Positions 11,888 through 24,157 are shown, counted from the stretch's first letter. The stretch: 64,000 bases of DNA from Rotaria sordida (GCA_905250125.1 CAJNOL010000128.1:62001-126000), one strand, 5' to 3'. Numbers and translations are program-made. The notes: generated from the letters alone by a model not told the origin.

Positions 11888-14800
11888 TCAGGCAAATAAT
11901 TTTATAAAACAAGGATGACAATATGGTTTATTTTGATATTCTTTAAATGTACCATTTTGTAATTGTCGTGTACAATATGAACAAATAAAATGTTCAACAT
12001 GATATTTTCTACCCATCGCTGTTATACAACGACCACTAAAAAAAAATAATAGAAAATTTAAAAGAATATAAAAAACGCAAAGAAAAAAGAATATTTAAAT
12101 ACAAACCCAATTGGTTTTTGACAAGATGAACAAAGTGAACCACGTCGTTGATGATAATGTAATTCACATAGTGGTTGATGATCATGTTCATAAAATGAAC
12201 CAGTTAAAAATGGTTGAGAACATTCCTAAATTTATAATAATTTAATCTTTTGTTTTCGGTAAAAAAATTGAAATATTAATACATCTTTTTTTTTCAGACA
12301 AAAAGTTAGAAGAAATTTTTTTGAATAACATTCGATAGAAAGACGATAGACACCTTCAGGCGTCACTGTTTAGAAGAGTAATATCAAATCAGCTCGAATT
12401 TATTTAGTTCAGCAGGGACCATTAAGATAAGTTTTTGAAAACGATTTTCTAGAAAACTATTCGTTTGTATTTTGATTTAACCTGTGATCATTCGATAGAA
12501 CAAATTGTTCGTTTTTGATCTACGTAATTATTCTGTTCAAGAGTTATAAGAATTTTCTAGAAATCCCGATTTCGGTCTAATAATCTTAGACCAATCTAAA
12601 GAGGCCAAGACAAGGATAATGTTTGGATATGTAGCGGAGCCAGACCATTAATATTATCTAAAGTAACTTTAGCTAGAACATATTCCGAACTCTACAGATC
12701 ACGTATAATATATATATATAACGGGCGCGGCAGAATAAATGGCCCTCTCAGTATTTTAACTAGAACATTTCTTCTTTTTCTCCTTTAGAGCTGATTGTTT
12801 TTCCAAAAGATACGCCTTTAAATTCTCTACAAAATCATAATCAAACTTATTTTTGTAGAAAGTGAAGAAAGAAAATTAAGCGAAAATTATTCAACACATA
12901 AAAAATACCTAACTCTCCAAATTATTTGATGTTCCATAATGAATGGCTAGTATTTAGACGTTTGCATCTCTTTTTTTATCATCTAGCACGTCTATTTTGA
13001 AAGTAAAGTATACCATAAGATGCAGTATGAAAAGCTCTACAAGTTACATTAAAAATCTTATTTTATATATGCATTCTTTGTTTTCAAAATGGGCAAAATT
13101 CTGTACGACCAATTTTCGATGCTGCAAACAGGATCATTTGTTGGTCGCACAATATTTTGCTTATTTTAGAAACAAAAGGTGTACATATATAAAATAAATT
13201 GTTCTTTGTAAATTGTAGAGCTTTTCGCGCTGCATTTTGTGGTATATTTTGTTTTCTTTTGTTAAAGCCTATTAAGTGATAAAAAGATGAGTTAAGAAAA
13301 AACGAATTCGTAGTGTAACAAAAAATGATCTTGTTTGGAGCGTCAAAAATTGGGCGCACAGAATTTTGTCCATTTTAAAAACAAAGAATGCCTATATAAA
13401 ATAAGATTTTTAACGTAACTTGTAGAGATTTTCAAGCTGCATCTTATGGTACACTTTGCCTTTAAAATAAACATGCTGAATAATAAAAAAAGTGATACAA
13501 ATATCAGCCATTCATTATGGAACATCCAATAGCTTAGAAAGTGGAGTCATTTTTATGTGCTATATTATCTCCTTTTAATAGTTTTCCCTTAAGTTTCTAC
13601 AAAAATAAGTTTGATTATAATTTTGTAGAGAATTTAACGGCGCATCTTTTGGGAAAATAATCAGCTCTAAAGGACAAAAAGCAAAAAAGTTATAATTAAA
13701 ATACTGAGAGGGCCATTTATTTTGCCGCACCCGTTATATATACTCCAAGGCAAAAGTCTCCCTTTTCTCCGCATTCTTTTCATATAGAACTCATTGGTCT
13801 CAAGTGAATGTCAGTTTAATTGAACAACACTACGGATGAGTTGGTTGACAGAATGTTTCACAACTATGTTGTCTGTCTGTTTTTTTTATCCGCTAACTGT
13901 TTTACTAGTTTGAATTATTAAACTCTCTTCGTCGTTGACCCGAATCTCTTCCGACAATCAGGTACAGTCGAATATACAAATACAGATAAAGTACAAAAAC
14001 TAATAAAATATTCAGAAAATATTTTAAGAAAAGAGATAACCCAGCTATGAAGTATTCTATCAATCAACTCATTTATCGTGTTGGTCGATTGTATTGAATG
14101 ATGTACATTCTTCATTGAAGCACGTCGTAATCAACCGTACACTATACTAAAAGGATCCGATACGAAAGGAATGAAACTTTTATTTAACAACTAATTTTGT
14201 ACAGAATTCAGTACTCTACAATAATATTAAGTTTAAACTATTCTAGGACATAAACTAAAGACTCCATCACAATCTAAATGTATATTTAGAAATAGCAACA
14301 AAATGTATGCCAAATATCTTTCACTCTATAAATTAGATTATTGATATTTACTTGACAAACAAAACAATTTTTATGATAATGACCACCAAGTGCTTGTATA
14401 TATGTATCAACAATAACTTGTTTACAACCAAGACATTTTGGAACAAAATTATTCATATAACATTCTCTGAAAAGAAAAAGAAAAATTTTTTGTTTTTTTT
14501 TCTTTTTGCATAAAATTCAACATACCGACAATAGGCATATCCATCTTTTTCATGATAACCATCTTCACCAACTCGTCGTTGACATAATTCACATAGAAAA
14601 TGTTCTGGATGCCAATTACGATTTAAAGCTGTAATCATTACCTTTAAAACACACAAAAATAATTTAATTAAAACAAAGAAATAATTCGAATTTACATCGA
14701 TTATTGGTTGATCACAACGAGCACATTTTGGTGCAAATAAACGTCGATAATCATGTTCACAATATGGTTTACCAGATTTTTCATAAAAATCTCTTCGACC

Positions 14801-16860
14801 AATTTCAATATTACATGCAGTACAACGTAAATGTTCTGGATGATATGAACGATCAAGTACTGTAATTATCTGTATGAATCCCCCCAAAAAAAAACAAAAC
14901 AAACAATTACAATATATTTCATTATAAAATAATTAGTAATCGTAATTGAGCATGTAGAATATAGGAAAACAAACCGTATGAACCATCACCAGATTAAATA
15001 CCTACTTATTTCATTGCTAGAAATATATTTTCATAGATAAGAAATAGTCTTAAATTTAAAAATAAAAAACTAAAAAAAGAAAGAAATGAATACCTGTCCA
15101 ATAATTGGTTTTTGACAAGAATGACAAATAGGATATTGTTGTGATGAAGGTGGTAAATCTGATAGAACACGTACTGTTGATGTCTATTAATTTCAAAAGA
15201 AGAAGAAATTTTTAAAGAAAAAAAAAAACAAATTTTTTTTCTAAGAATATCAAACCTGTGATGGAAGTTTAAAATTACTTAATGACTCCATGAGATCTTC
15301 TAATTCTTTAGTTACTGTTGATTTTTTAGATGAATATTTTGATGATGATGATAATGATCTATTAAAATAAAATTTTCATATAGAAAAAAACAAAAAGAAT
15401 TGAAAATTTTCGAATACTTTTTTCTTGAACTTGATCTATTTGTTTCAATTGAATCATTTAAAGAATCAATAGAATCATTAATTGATTTAATATTTCTTGT
15501 TGATGAATCTTCTATATTAGGAGTTAATTTTGTGGATGTTGAACTTGATGCACGTGATGTTCGAGCTGACAAAAAAAAACAGGAACACAATAAATCAAGG
15601 TTATTCAAACACTTCACAAGAGAAGTCCTCCAAATGATCAATCGTTTTTTAAGTCAAGATTATATACATTATCTAGATTCAAATAAGTTATGAATACCTT
15701 GAAAATCGTTCGTGCTTATTACTGCGGAAATACTACACTTTTATGGTACTTTTTAAATGAATGCCATAATCGAGAAAAACTGATTTTCGAATTTTGCACA
15801 AGGAGAAAAATCTTAACGAGAGTAGTTTCAGATCTTTTGATTTACTTCTATCTTGGAATAAGAACATGAAATCTACCGGTTTATATCTTAAGATAGGAAC
15901 AGCGACAAAACTTGAAACTATTTTTGTTAAGACTTGTCCCTATGCAAAATTCGAAAATCAATTTTTCTGAATCACGACATTCGCTTAAAATCTACCGTAA
16001 AAGTGTAGTATTTCCACAGCAACAAGCTAAAAGCACGAACTTTTTTCCATGTATTTATAGCTCATTTGGGTATGTATAATGCACATAGTCTCAACTCAAA
16101 ACAGAGAACGTCACAGGACACGTACCCTGCAGGTAATCTATTCTGTTCTATACATCACAGATGGACTCGGTTCATTTTTCTTTTGGAACAGAACCGATCC
16201 TAACTCTTCTTTTTCCATTTCATTTTAGTTGGAAAGCATATGATAAGATTTATTAACATGATTATTGAATTAATAGAGGATCTATCTAACATCGTACATC
16301 ATATACAAACAAGTTGGATATCCTTGTCAAAAAAAGCAACGACAAGATCGTCTTGCACGCCAGACAAAGAAAATCGTTCTGTGACGCAAAAGCGATTTAT
16401 TAGTTGTTGAACTTTCCTCGTTAGATATAAAATCTTTTAAATTTACTTTGTGTTTCGTTTCTCATTGTTTCTTTTGCTTTACTAAGTGTTTCAAGAAGTT
16501 GATTAAGTTCATTAAGACTTTTTGGTGCTGGTTCCTAAAGAAATATAATTTTAAATTACTTTTTTTAAAAACTTTTTTTTTTTTTTTGAAAAAAGAAAAA
16601 CAAACTGGATCAGTAATTGAATCTGGTCGAATTAAATTAAGTGTTCGAGTTCGATGTGTTGGAAGATTTCGATTAAGAATCATTGGTTCAAGACGAGTTT
16701 CATTTTCATTATTTTCATATGCATTTCGAGCACGTCGACTAACAGTCTGAAGGTCAGCTAGAAGTTGATCTAAATTCAAAACAAGAAAAAGAAAATTAAA
16801 AATAGAAGTCTAGATATTTCAATTTAAAAATAAACGAATAAACATACCAAGATCTTCCAT
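11888..16860 (-). CDS. PXN: Paxillin (LD motifs plus four LIM domains)
   Basis: Focal-adhesion adaptor of 425 aa linking integrin signalling to actin. Exons: 16848-16860, 16606-16769, 16447-16534, 15418-15565, 15256-15358, 15094-15183, 14696-14869, 14526-14641, 14352-14466, 12107-12225, 11888-12035; all phases join. The first exon is only 13 nt and codes MEDL, leading into LD1 (DQLLADLQ). Further LD motifs are [15 protein letters not shown] and [18 protein letters not shown] domains run at about residues 192-243, 251-302, 310-361 and 369-420, each with the Cys/His zinc-ligand pattern ([32 protein letters not shown]). The protein is shorter than vertebrate paxillin (~560-590) because the spacer between LD motifs is reduced. 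Two long introns (12226-14351 and 15566-16446) each carry a palindromic element. Confidence 0.95.
12712..13743. mobile_element. 1.03-kb foldback (near-perfect palindrome) element in a paxillin intron
   Basis: The left end reads ACGGGCGCGGCAGAATAAAT and the right end read in reverse gives ACGGGTGCGGCAAAATAAAT. Both are followed by GGCCCTCTCAGTATTTTAA and flanked by (ta)n, compatible with insertion at TA. Inner blocks also mirror: 12787-12858 with 13602-13673, and 12920-13060 with 13395-13530. The centre lies near 13220. No transposase frame is present, so this is a non-autonomous foldback/MITE-like element. Confidence 0.85.
15700..16060. mobile_element. Palindromic MITE-like element, family B copy 1 (paxillin intron)
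   Basis: The left arm (GCGGAAATACTACACTTTTA and GATTTTCGAATTTTGCACA) is mirrored by the right arm (TAAAAGTGTAGTATTTCCAC and TATGCAAAATTCGAAAATCA). The TTCGTGCTT-like ends are at about 15710 and 16040. The arms are imperfect, and the outer right flank (16050-16110) resembles the flank of the ABCA-intron copy. Confidence 0.75.
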
Positions 16861-17156
16861 GCTTTAAGTTAAAATGACTAAGCAACATAAAATGATTAAA
16901 GCAAAAGAAAAATAATAAACACAAGGTAACTAATGATATTCAATTGGTTAATTTTATTGAATTATTTATATTAATATAATATTTAAAACTATATGAAGAA
17001 TTTTCAAAATTTTTAATTTTTTTTTATTTAAAAGATGTTTTCATATATTCTACAAAAAAAAGACAAACAGATGTCATTAGTAGTGTAAAACAAACGCAAA
17101 ATACTTATGATAAGCAAGAACGAACATACCATAAATTAGACTATTAGAAAAAAAAA
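16861..17156. promoter_or_regulatory. Divergent intergenic region paxillin / rabenosyn-5
   Basis: Only 296 bases separate two start codons facing apart, so both promoters and 5' UTRs must lie here or overlap. The DNA is AT-rich and no clear TATA or initiator can be singled out. Confidence 0.5.
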
Positions 17157-20100
17157 ATGCTACCATCTGTGGGTGATGTACGTGAAGGATTTATATGTCC
17201 ACAATGTCATCACGATATGTCAACAATGGAAATGTTACAATTGCATTTTCAAGATGTTCATATGAAACAATCATCATCAGCTGTAAAAGGTATTTAATTA
17301 AATTAGTTTTAATTTCATGTCGATTTTCTTTTGATTTTTTGTTTTCTTTATTTAGGTTTATTTTCATTAGCAAAACAGAAAATAAAAAGTGTACAAGATA
17401 ATTTTACAACAGTTCCAAATGAACAATCGAATGTTTATACGCAATTTTTTTCTTTTGATCAAAATGATTCATCATTAAAACAACAACAAATTGGATATAT
17501 TCGTTCATATAATGATAAATTTAAAAAACTACGAAAAATTGAACATGATCAAATATCAATTGAAACAACACGTCTTTTACTTCGACTTGAAAAGTTAATC
17601 AGTAATGATGAAGATGTACCAAAAAATGCTAAAACAAAAGAACGTCGAAGTAAAAAAAAATTTCAAAGAAAAATATTTTATTATTATTGAACCTTATAAA
17701 TTTTTCTTTTTCTTTTTTTTTTTAATAGAATATGAACAAGAAATTGTTGAATGGATTGATGATTCAAAAGTTTCATTATGTCCATCTTGTGCTAAACCAT
17801 TTAGTTTATCTAGACGAAAACATCATTGTCGTCTTGATGGTTTTGTAATTTGTGATCAATGTTCACAATTTCTTCTGTTTTCAAAAGCTAGTAAGATAAA
17901 CTTATTCGAATCAAATAAAAAGAACCCTATTGGAATACGTCTTATAATGCTATGAAAAGAAAAGCTTAGAATTTTGAATTATTCTCAATAATCCTTCATT
18001 TAACTATCGAGATGAAAATGTAATTCTTTATTTGATAGATTAACTATTGATTTTAATATAACAGATTATAGATAGTTAGATAGTTAGATAGTGAGCAAGA
18101 TGGTCCGGGATTGAAACGACCATTTTTTCATTGAAAATGATATCTTTTCTTTGTGGCAAATGTCATATTCTCATGACTCATATGTTGTAAAAGTTTATGC
18201 GTGAACTATCGAATAAGGATTACTTCAATATTTACTGTTACAATATTTATTAGTAAAATGGATCCTTGCTTTTTTTTCATAAACAACAGAGTTGTCGAAT
18301 ACATAAACGTGCAGAATAGACGACGTATCAGTGAATTAAAAAAAATAATGAATCTACACGAGAGAGGATATTAGAGGTCGTTCAAGATGTCTCAAGCGTA
18401 TTGACACTGCTAGAGAATGATATCGCATACCGAGACTAAAAATGATTAGTACCACTCATCACTACGGGTAGCCCATATAGAATCGACGTCTCAGTAGCCT
18501 TTTAACATAATGGGACAATTGTTGATTTTTCGTTTGATTCTCTGCAAATTTGCATTTTTTAATTAAATGAAACAGCATAGCTCATTTGTTTAGATCCAAT
18601 GAAATGAATAGATTTAGAATATGTCATTTTCAAAATTATTTTTTTTTATCAAGATTTTTGCATTATTTATGTTTAAGTGAAAAATGCAAATTTGTAAAGA
18701 ATCGAATGAGAAATCTATTTAAAAAATCATTTTTTTAAGGCTGCTGAGAAATATACAAGAAATAAATCCGACAATTTTACAGCACGAACCGCATCAATGA
18801 TGAAATTTCCACTAAGATTGAACTCCAAAAAATTTCCTCTTAAAATTGATTTTCTAGAGATTTTGAAGAAGGATTTACATCGTTTAGAATTGATTTTGCT
18901 CATATCTAAGAAACTATTTAAGATTTTCTTGTGAATTTTAGGATATTTAATTGATCCAAATTCATCAACATTGAATAAAATGACGGCAAATGGTTCATCA
19001 CTTCAAGGTTCGAATAGTTTAACTGCAACAGTAACCACTGATGATTCAAATTTAAATAATAAGGATAAAGTCAATAGTGAAAATTATCTTCGTATTTGTT
19101 TATCATGTCAAAAAGTATTACAAAGACGTTATGATCAAATATGTTTTAAAAATGCCCAACGAGATGAAGTTTTTCTTTATTATGAAGTAAATTATTTCAT
19201 CATTTAATGATTTTCTTTTATTTTTCTTTCTATTAGAAAATTGCTGAAGCACAAAAAGAACTTGCTAATATTCATCCAACATATTCGACAATTATTGAAT
19301 CTCTATTGTAAGAGGTTTTTGTTTTGTAAAGTTCACATATTTTCGAAGAAAATAGTGGACGAAAGTTTAAATCGAGGTTTTTGCAGCTCCTCCCCGAGAC
19401 TCTAGCAACGGAAAAAGGTACATCACTAATATCAGTGCTTATATTGTTTAATGGATTCCAGGTGAATGATTCCAATGAACGGATTTATGGATTTATGGCG
19501 GTAACCCGCAGAAAAGACGTCATTTTTTACTGGGAAATGGTTGGAAGCAGGAATCCGTTGATCGTATCCAGTTGCCGACTCTCAGGAATTAAATAAATCC
19601 AATTACTGGATTCCTGCTTCCAAGTTCCTACCATTTTCCAGTCGTATCTCATTCACTTGGGATCAAATATGTTAGTAGAATAGTAATTCTAAATACAAAC
19701 ATTTTTGAAATAATAAAAGTCGGCTACAAGTTTTGTAGTAATTTTTCACCTCAGAATGGGATATATGTGAATGTGTAGAAGAAGTCTTTCTTTACAAATC
19801 TACATATATCCCGTTCTGGGATCAAAACCTTATAGTCATCTTTCGGAGCACGCGGATCAACTATACCATAAATTAATAATAGTTAGAGTTTGTGAGTCCT
19901 ACAATTTAGCTTCTTATAAGATAACACTAACAAGTTTTTTAAATATTTCAAAAAAAGGAAGTGACAACTCTTAAACTTCATTTTATAGAAGTGGTGATAC
20001 AAAATATCAAATAATTGATGGTCAACGATTATATCGTCAATTAACATCTTGTTATGAAAAGATTGATTCTACATCGTATGTTGAAAAGAAGAATAATCTT

Positions 20101-20648
20101 TTAATATTCTTGTTTTTTTTTTGAATCTAATTATTAGAAAACATATTATGAAACTAGCTGATTCATGTTCAAATATCGATGAAGATGATACACAATCACA
20201 ATTTCGTTATTCAGCTCTTTGTCGAAATATACGAATGTATGCTGTACATCTATTACAAAATTATGCTATATCAACAAGACGTGTACCAAGTGAAGATGAT
20301 GTACAACGTGCACGTGATGAACGTAAACGATTAGTTGAAGAACGAAATGAATTAGAACGTGCAGCTAAAGCTGAATTAGTTTCAAAAATATCATCAACAG
20401 ATTCTCCAACAACATCAAAAAAAGATGTTTCAGGTTGGAGACCAACAATTGATCGTAATTTATTAGTACAAGCACAAGAACTTAATCCACTTGTTCAACA
20501 AGTTTATCAAGTAACAGAATATATTCGACAAGCTCAGATAGCTGGACGTTATGATGAAGTTGAATCATTAAAATTAAATTTAAAAGAACTTGAACAAGCC
20601 TTGAAAAATATGCCACAACAAGAAAATGCATCAACATTTGATTCATAG
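17157..20648 (+). CDS. RBSN: Rabenosyn-5 (FYVE-domain Rab effector)
   Basis: Early-endosome Rab4/Rab5 effector of 500 aa. Exons: 17157-17289, 17356-17649, 17729-17890, 18942-19186, 19237-19307, 19989-20075, 20138-20648. Residues 14-36 form the N-terminal C2H2 finger (CPQC...HFQDVH). The FYVE domain starts in exon 3 with WIDD, CPSC and RRKHHCR, and its last zinc pair (ICLSC) is in exon 4. The C terminus carries NPLVQQVYQVTEYIRQAQ and GRYDEVESL, matching the family's Rab-binding helical region. Oddity: the usual Cys after HHCR-x (HHCRxCG) is Asp here (HHCRLDG), so one zinc ligand is changed. The spacer between the third and fourth zinc pairs is also long and Ser/Asn-rich. Introns 17891-18941 and 19308-19988 are long and hold inverted repeats. 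Confidence 0.92.
18515..18740. repeat. Inverted repeat in rabenosyn-5 intron 3
   Basis: TTTGATTCTCTGCAAATTTG on the left is mirrored by CAAATTTGTAAAGAATCGAA on the right, with further weaker pairing inwards. It looks like a decayed palindromic element. Confidence 0.6.
19440..19830. repeat. Two inverted repeats in rabenosyn-5 intron 5
   Basis: GGAAATGGTTGGAAGCAGGA near 19531 is mirrored by TCCTGCTTCCAAGTTCCTACC near 19612. A second hairpin pairs CAGAATGGGATATATGTGA (near 19753) with CTACATATATCCCGTTCTG (near 19800). These could be two separate hairpins or parts of one decayed element. Confidence 0.6.
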
Positions 20649-20838
20649 TAATTTTGTTTTTCATTTAATAAGCATGATTTTGGAATTTTTTTTTCTTTTT
20701 TTTTTTTTTATCTTTTTTTTTTATTTACAGTGCAATAGAATGTGAATAAATATTTCAATAATTTATTAAAATTACCAAAATAAGTCAGGTTTTTTTTTTC
20801 ATTTGAAGAAAAAAAAAAGAAATGAATAGAATCATATT

Positions 20839-20909
20839 TGCACTGACCGGGAATCGAACCCGGGTCACCCGCGTGGGAGGCGAGCATTCTACCATTGAAC
20901 CATCAGTGC
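20839..20909 (-). tRNA. tRNA-Gly (CCC)
   Basis: The reverse strand folds into an intact cloverleaf: acceptor GCACTGA with TCAGTGC, D-arm GTTC/GAAT with D-loop AATGGTA, anticodon stem CTCGC/GCGGG, loop CTCCCAC giving anticodon CCC, T-arm CCGGG/CCCGG with loop TTCGATT, discriminator A. A T-rich tract follows on the minus strand. It is the only minus-strand tRNA in the window and differs in anticodon from its neighbours. Confidence 0.96.
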
Positions 20910-21430
20910 GCAGCTAACTTTTCTAGAAATATCAAAATCTAGATCATCAATTAAAAACTTAATTTTCGAGATCTCAATAAAATTTTCGATCATTCAAATA
21001 CTTCAATAAATGAGATATAATTTATGTTGTCAGTGTACGAAAGCGCTTTTGGCATAAAATAAACTAGTGTAAGAAATGAAAAGTGATCTCCGAGTGTTAA
21101 ATTAAAACGTACAAAATTATTATCTAAACTAACTGATGGAAATCCATGATGTTTATATCCATAATTGTTGATCTTGATTGTCTAGAATTATTGTATGAAG
21201 TTTGTTTTGTGTTGAGTAAAGCGTAAAACCTATATTTTTTGTTTTTATGTTAGAATATTATGAAAACAAATCAATTGAATGAATGTAATTAGTAATGTAT
21301 TTTAGTATGATTCGATTTATAAGTTCAGTAGCAGAATTTATTATCGATCAATTTTTTTGAACAAACACTTGACGAATCCGATTTTAAATATGATTTGGTT
21401 AAGAGTAGGTAACAAGGGATTATTAGGCAT

Positions 21431-21501
21431 GCACTGGTGGTTCAGTGGTAGAATGCTCGCCTGCCACGCGGGCGACCCGGGTCCGATTCCCGGCTAGTGC
21501 A
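21431..21501 (+). tRNA. tRNA-Gly (GCC)
   Basis: Intact cloverleaf with anticodon loop CTGCCAC. It differs from the 1904 copy only by CCGGCTAGTGC at the 3' side, giving a G-U wobble in the acceptor stem. An eight-T terminator follows. The ~110 bases downstream resemble those after the 25575 copy. Confidence 0.96.
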
Positions 21502-22039
21502 CTCTTTTTTTTCCTCATCAAAAATTCAGATTGAAAAACTTTGCACATTGTATCTTTATTAAATTTTTTCATGCTTTGTTATTGACACAACTTTGTTTTT
21601 TGTTTAATAAACTGAATGAATGTATGTTATATTATCTCATTTTTAGTTCAATGAGAATATTTGAATAAGCAAAACAGTAGAGGTTTCTCTATTTCTGCTT
21701 TTCGAACAGTGTCATGACTTCAAATGATATTAATCTATGAAATAAATTAAATTATGAGATTAAATCAAATGAAAATATGCAGTGTTTGGAACAAAGTTTT
21801 ATTGTGTTGAACATTTTTAATCGAGAATTTATAATCCAATCACCTTAACAGCACATGTGGAATGAAAAAGAAAACAAAGAAACTTCTTGTACTAACATAA
21901 ATCTAAAGGTCATAATATATATCAATAACATTATGTAATCAATGAATAGCATCTATTAATAACAATACAAAATAAAATACATAATTAAATCATTAAGATT
22001 ATGATAATATCCAAATATATATAACTAAATATTACAAGC

Positions 22040-22680
22040 ACTCAAGTCGAGGGCGTTAGTAAAGATTTAGAACCCCCAGCGCCTTTTCTGTACTAGAAGT
22101 GCTATGGTGCTGATACATATTTGGACTTAGACAGGAAATTAAGGTTATAGCTATGAGTGAAAGTCATATTATTTCAAATGGGTTTTTTCAATCAAGACGA
22201 GAATATCTGTTGAAAATAACGATTTCTTTTTTTACCACTTGACTAAAAGTCTCCGAAGCCGAAGAATCCAAATTTTGAACCTGTTTTTCAAAATTCTTCA
22301 ATTCGGTTTTTATGGTCAGTGAAAGCCTATTACATGCGGTTCACTCATCTTTCATAACGTTTAGCTATTTGTTTAGAATAGGCTTCCCCCTGACCAGAAA
22401 AATCGAACTCCAGAATTTTGAAAAACTGATTAAACGTTCGAATTCCTCAATCGCGGAAGCCTTTACTCAATTTTCATTAAAACAAATCGCTAGTTTGGAA
22501 ACTAAACTTGTCTTGATTGTAAAAATCGGATTGAAATAGTATGTTTCTCACTCATAGCGATCACCTTAATTTCCAGTATAATTTCAAATATATATGAGTG
22601 TCACAGCAACTTGTATGGAAATTTGGTGCTCAGGTGCTGCACATACTTCCTTCACTCAAGCTCTATGTTCTGCTATATTA
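22040..22680. mobile_element. Palindromic MITE-like element near tRNA-Gly cluster
   Basis: Left arm GGAAATTAAGGT (near 22134) and AGCTATGAGTGAAAG are mirrored near 22545-22577 (CTCACTCATAGCGATCACC, TTAATTTCC). The inner pair CTGTTTTTCAAAATTCT and AGAATTTTGAAAAACTG, plus TGGTCAGTGAAAGCCTATT and AATAGGCTTCCCCCTGACCA, place the centre near 22350. No coding sequence. Confidence 0.75.
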
Positions 22681-23013
22681 TAACAATAGTATGTTAATAC
22701 AAGAAGGTTTTTTTCTTGATATTTTTTTTTCTACTTCACATATGATGTTAAGATGATCAGGAGGAAAATAGCTGAATTAGGCCAAAAATCCTCGATTATA
22801 AATTTTCAAAGCAACAAAACTTTGTTCAAGATACTCCCTATTTTCATTTGATATATATAAACCTATATCATCTTTGTAGGATAGAATCATTCAATACAGG
22901 TGGGTTGATAAATATGCACCCCATGATTAAGTCTTTTCTTCTTTGGCCTTATTTTGATAAGTCTACTCTTATCATGTAGCACTGTAGATGCAATTTCAAC
23001 AAGTCAGCAACAT

Positions 23014-23084
23014 GCACTGGTGGTTCAGTGGTAGAATGCTCGCCTGCCACGCGGGCGACCCGGGTCCGATTCCCGGCTAGTGCA
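23014..23084 (+). tRNA. tRNA-Gly (GCC)
   Basis: Identical over the tRNA body to the copy at 21431, with the same acceptor wobble pair. A T-rich terminator follows directly. Its 5' flank resembles those of the 25575 and 26146 copies. An assembly gap starts 72 bases downstream. Confidence 0.96.
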
Positions 23085-23156
23085 TTTGTTTTTTTTCTAC
23101 TATTTATCCAATCCTGCATACTAATCGATCGTATTATTGGCTGATCGCAAGGTGAG

Positions 23157-23166
23157 NNNNNNNNNN
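23157..23166. other. Assembly gap (10 N)
   Basis: A run of ten Ns interrupts the sequence just after a tRNA. The text right of the gap (tctgatcaaaaatgcagatt) matches DNA found directly after the 21431 tRNA, so the true order or copy number here is uncertain. Confidence 0.99.
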
Positions 23167-23202
23167 TTTTTTTTCTGATCAAAAATGCAGATTGAAAAGG
23201 TT

Positions 23203-23888
23203 AGTAAAGTTAGTACCGGATTCGACTACTTCTTGTCCAGATTCGCCTCATTACCTGTGTTGAGTCTCTAGGCGATTGTGTTAAGTGCAGAATTTTATTC
23301 TCTATCGAATGGTACTAGTTTCGCAGGGGATTATCGAGCAAAAAATGCCACTCTTACCCAAAATACTGAATTTTACCCTGTGTAACAGAAACACTTTCTG
23401 TATTTCTTGTCCGGATTCATTTTAGTAGCTGTGTTAACTCTCTAATCAAGTGTGTTAGATGCAGAATTCTATTCCCTATCGAACGGTACCGTTTTCACAG
23501 AGGATCACCAAGCAAAAATTTCTAACAAAATCGGGTCTTGGACCTCGGTATTCGAGATGTAACCCTCGCTTTTTGCCCGATAATGCCCTCTAAGAATGAT
23601 CCCATTCGATAGAGAATAAAAATCTGCATCTAATATACTTGGTTAGAAAGTTAACACAGTTACTAAAGCGAATCCAGATAAGAAATACAGAATCTGTGTT
23701 CCTAGTACACAGGGGAAAATTCAGTATTTTGGGTAAAAGTGGCATTTTTTGCTTGATGATCGCCTTCGAAACTAGTACTATTCGATAGAGAATAAAATTC
23801 TGCACTTAACACAAACGCCTAGTGACTCAACATAGGTAAGGAGACGAATCCGGACAAGCAATAGTCGAATCGGGTAGTAACATTATTT
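23203..23888. mobile_element. Palindromic element with internally duplicated arms
   Basis: Left end CGGATTCGACTACTTCTTGT mirrors right end ACAAGCAATAGTCGAATC. Within each arm a unit of about 190 bp occurs twice in direct order, marked by TTGTCC(A/G)GATTC, TCTCTA, GCAGAATT and CTATCGAA at 23230-23345 and again at 23405-23510. The right arm repeats these units in reverse. So it is a foldback built from four related units. Confidence 0.75.
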
Positions 23889-23916
23889 ACGTTGATTTAA
23901 GTTGTTTTTCTTTACG

Positions 23917-24030
23917 CTAATACTTAACATGTTTACGTAAAAATAAATTTGGATTTATTTGATCACCAGCTACATTCTGACGATCGCAATGTGGACATCT
24001 ATAATCTTTATTTTGTACATATGATATATA
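23917..24030 (-). pseudogene. Relic of a RING-type gene (RBBP6-like fragment)
   Basis: The minus strand encodes a short stretch with YRCPHCDRQNVAGDQINPN followed by FLRKHV and a stop. CPxC followed by N-V-x-x-D-x-x-x-x-N-x-FLR resembles the second half of the RING/U-box region of RBBP6 as I recall it. No upstream exon with the first half of the RING is visible, so it is probably a gene fragment. Confidence in the family is low. Confidence 0.35.
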
Positions 24031-24157
24031 GAAGGTAGTAAATGTGTAACAAATTTTTTTCGTTCGTTCTGGGTTATAGCCATTAAACTATGTATAGGAA
24101 AGAAAAACTGATGATCGGTCATCTTCGTGTTTATTACAAAATTATCATCTTAAAGAA

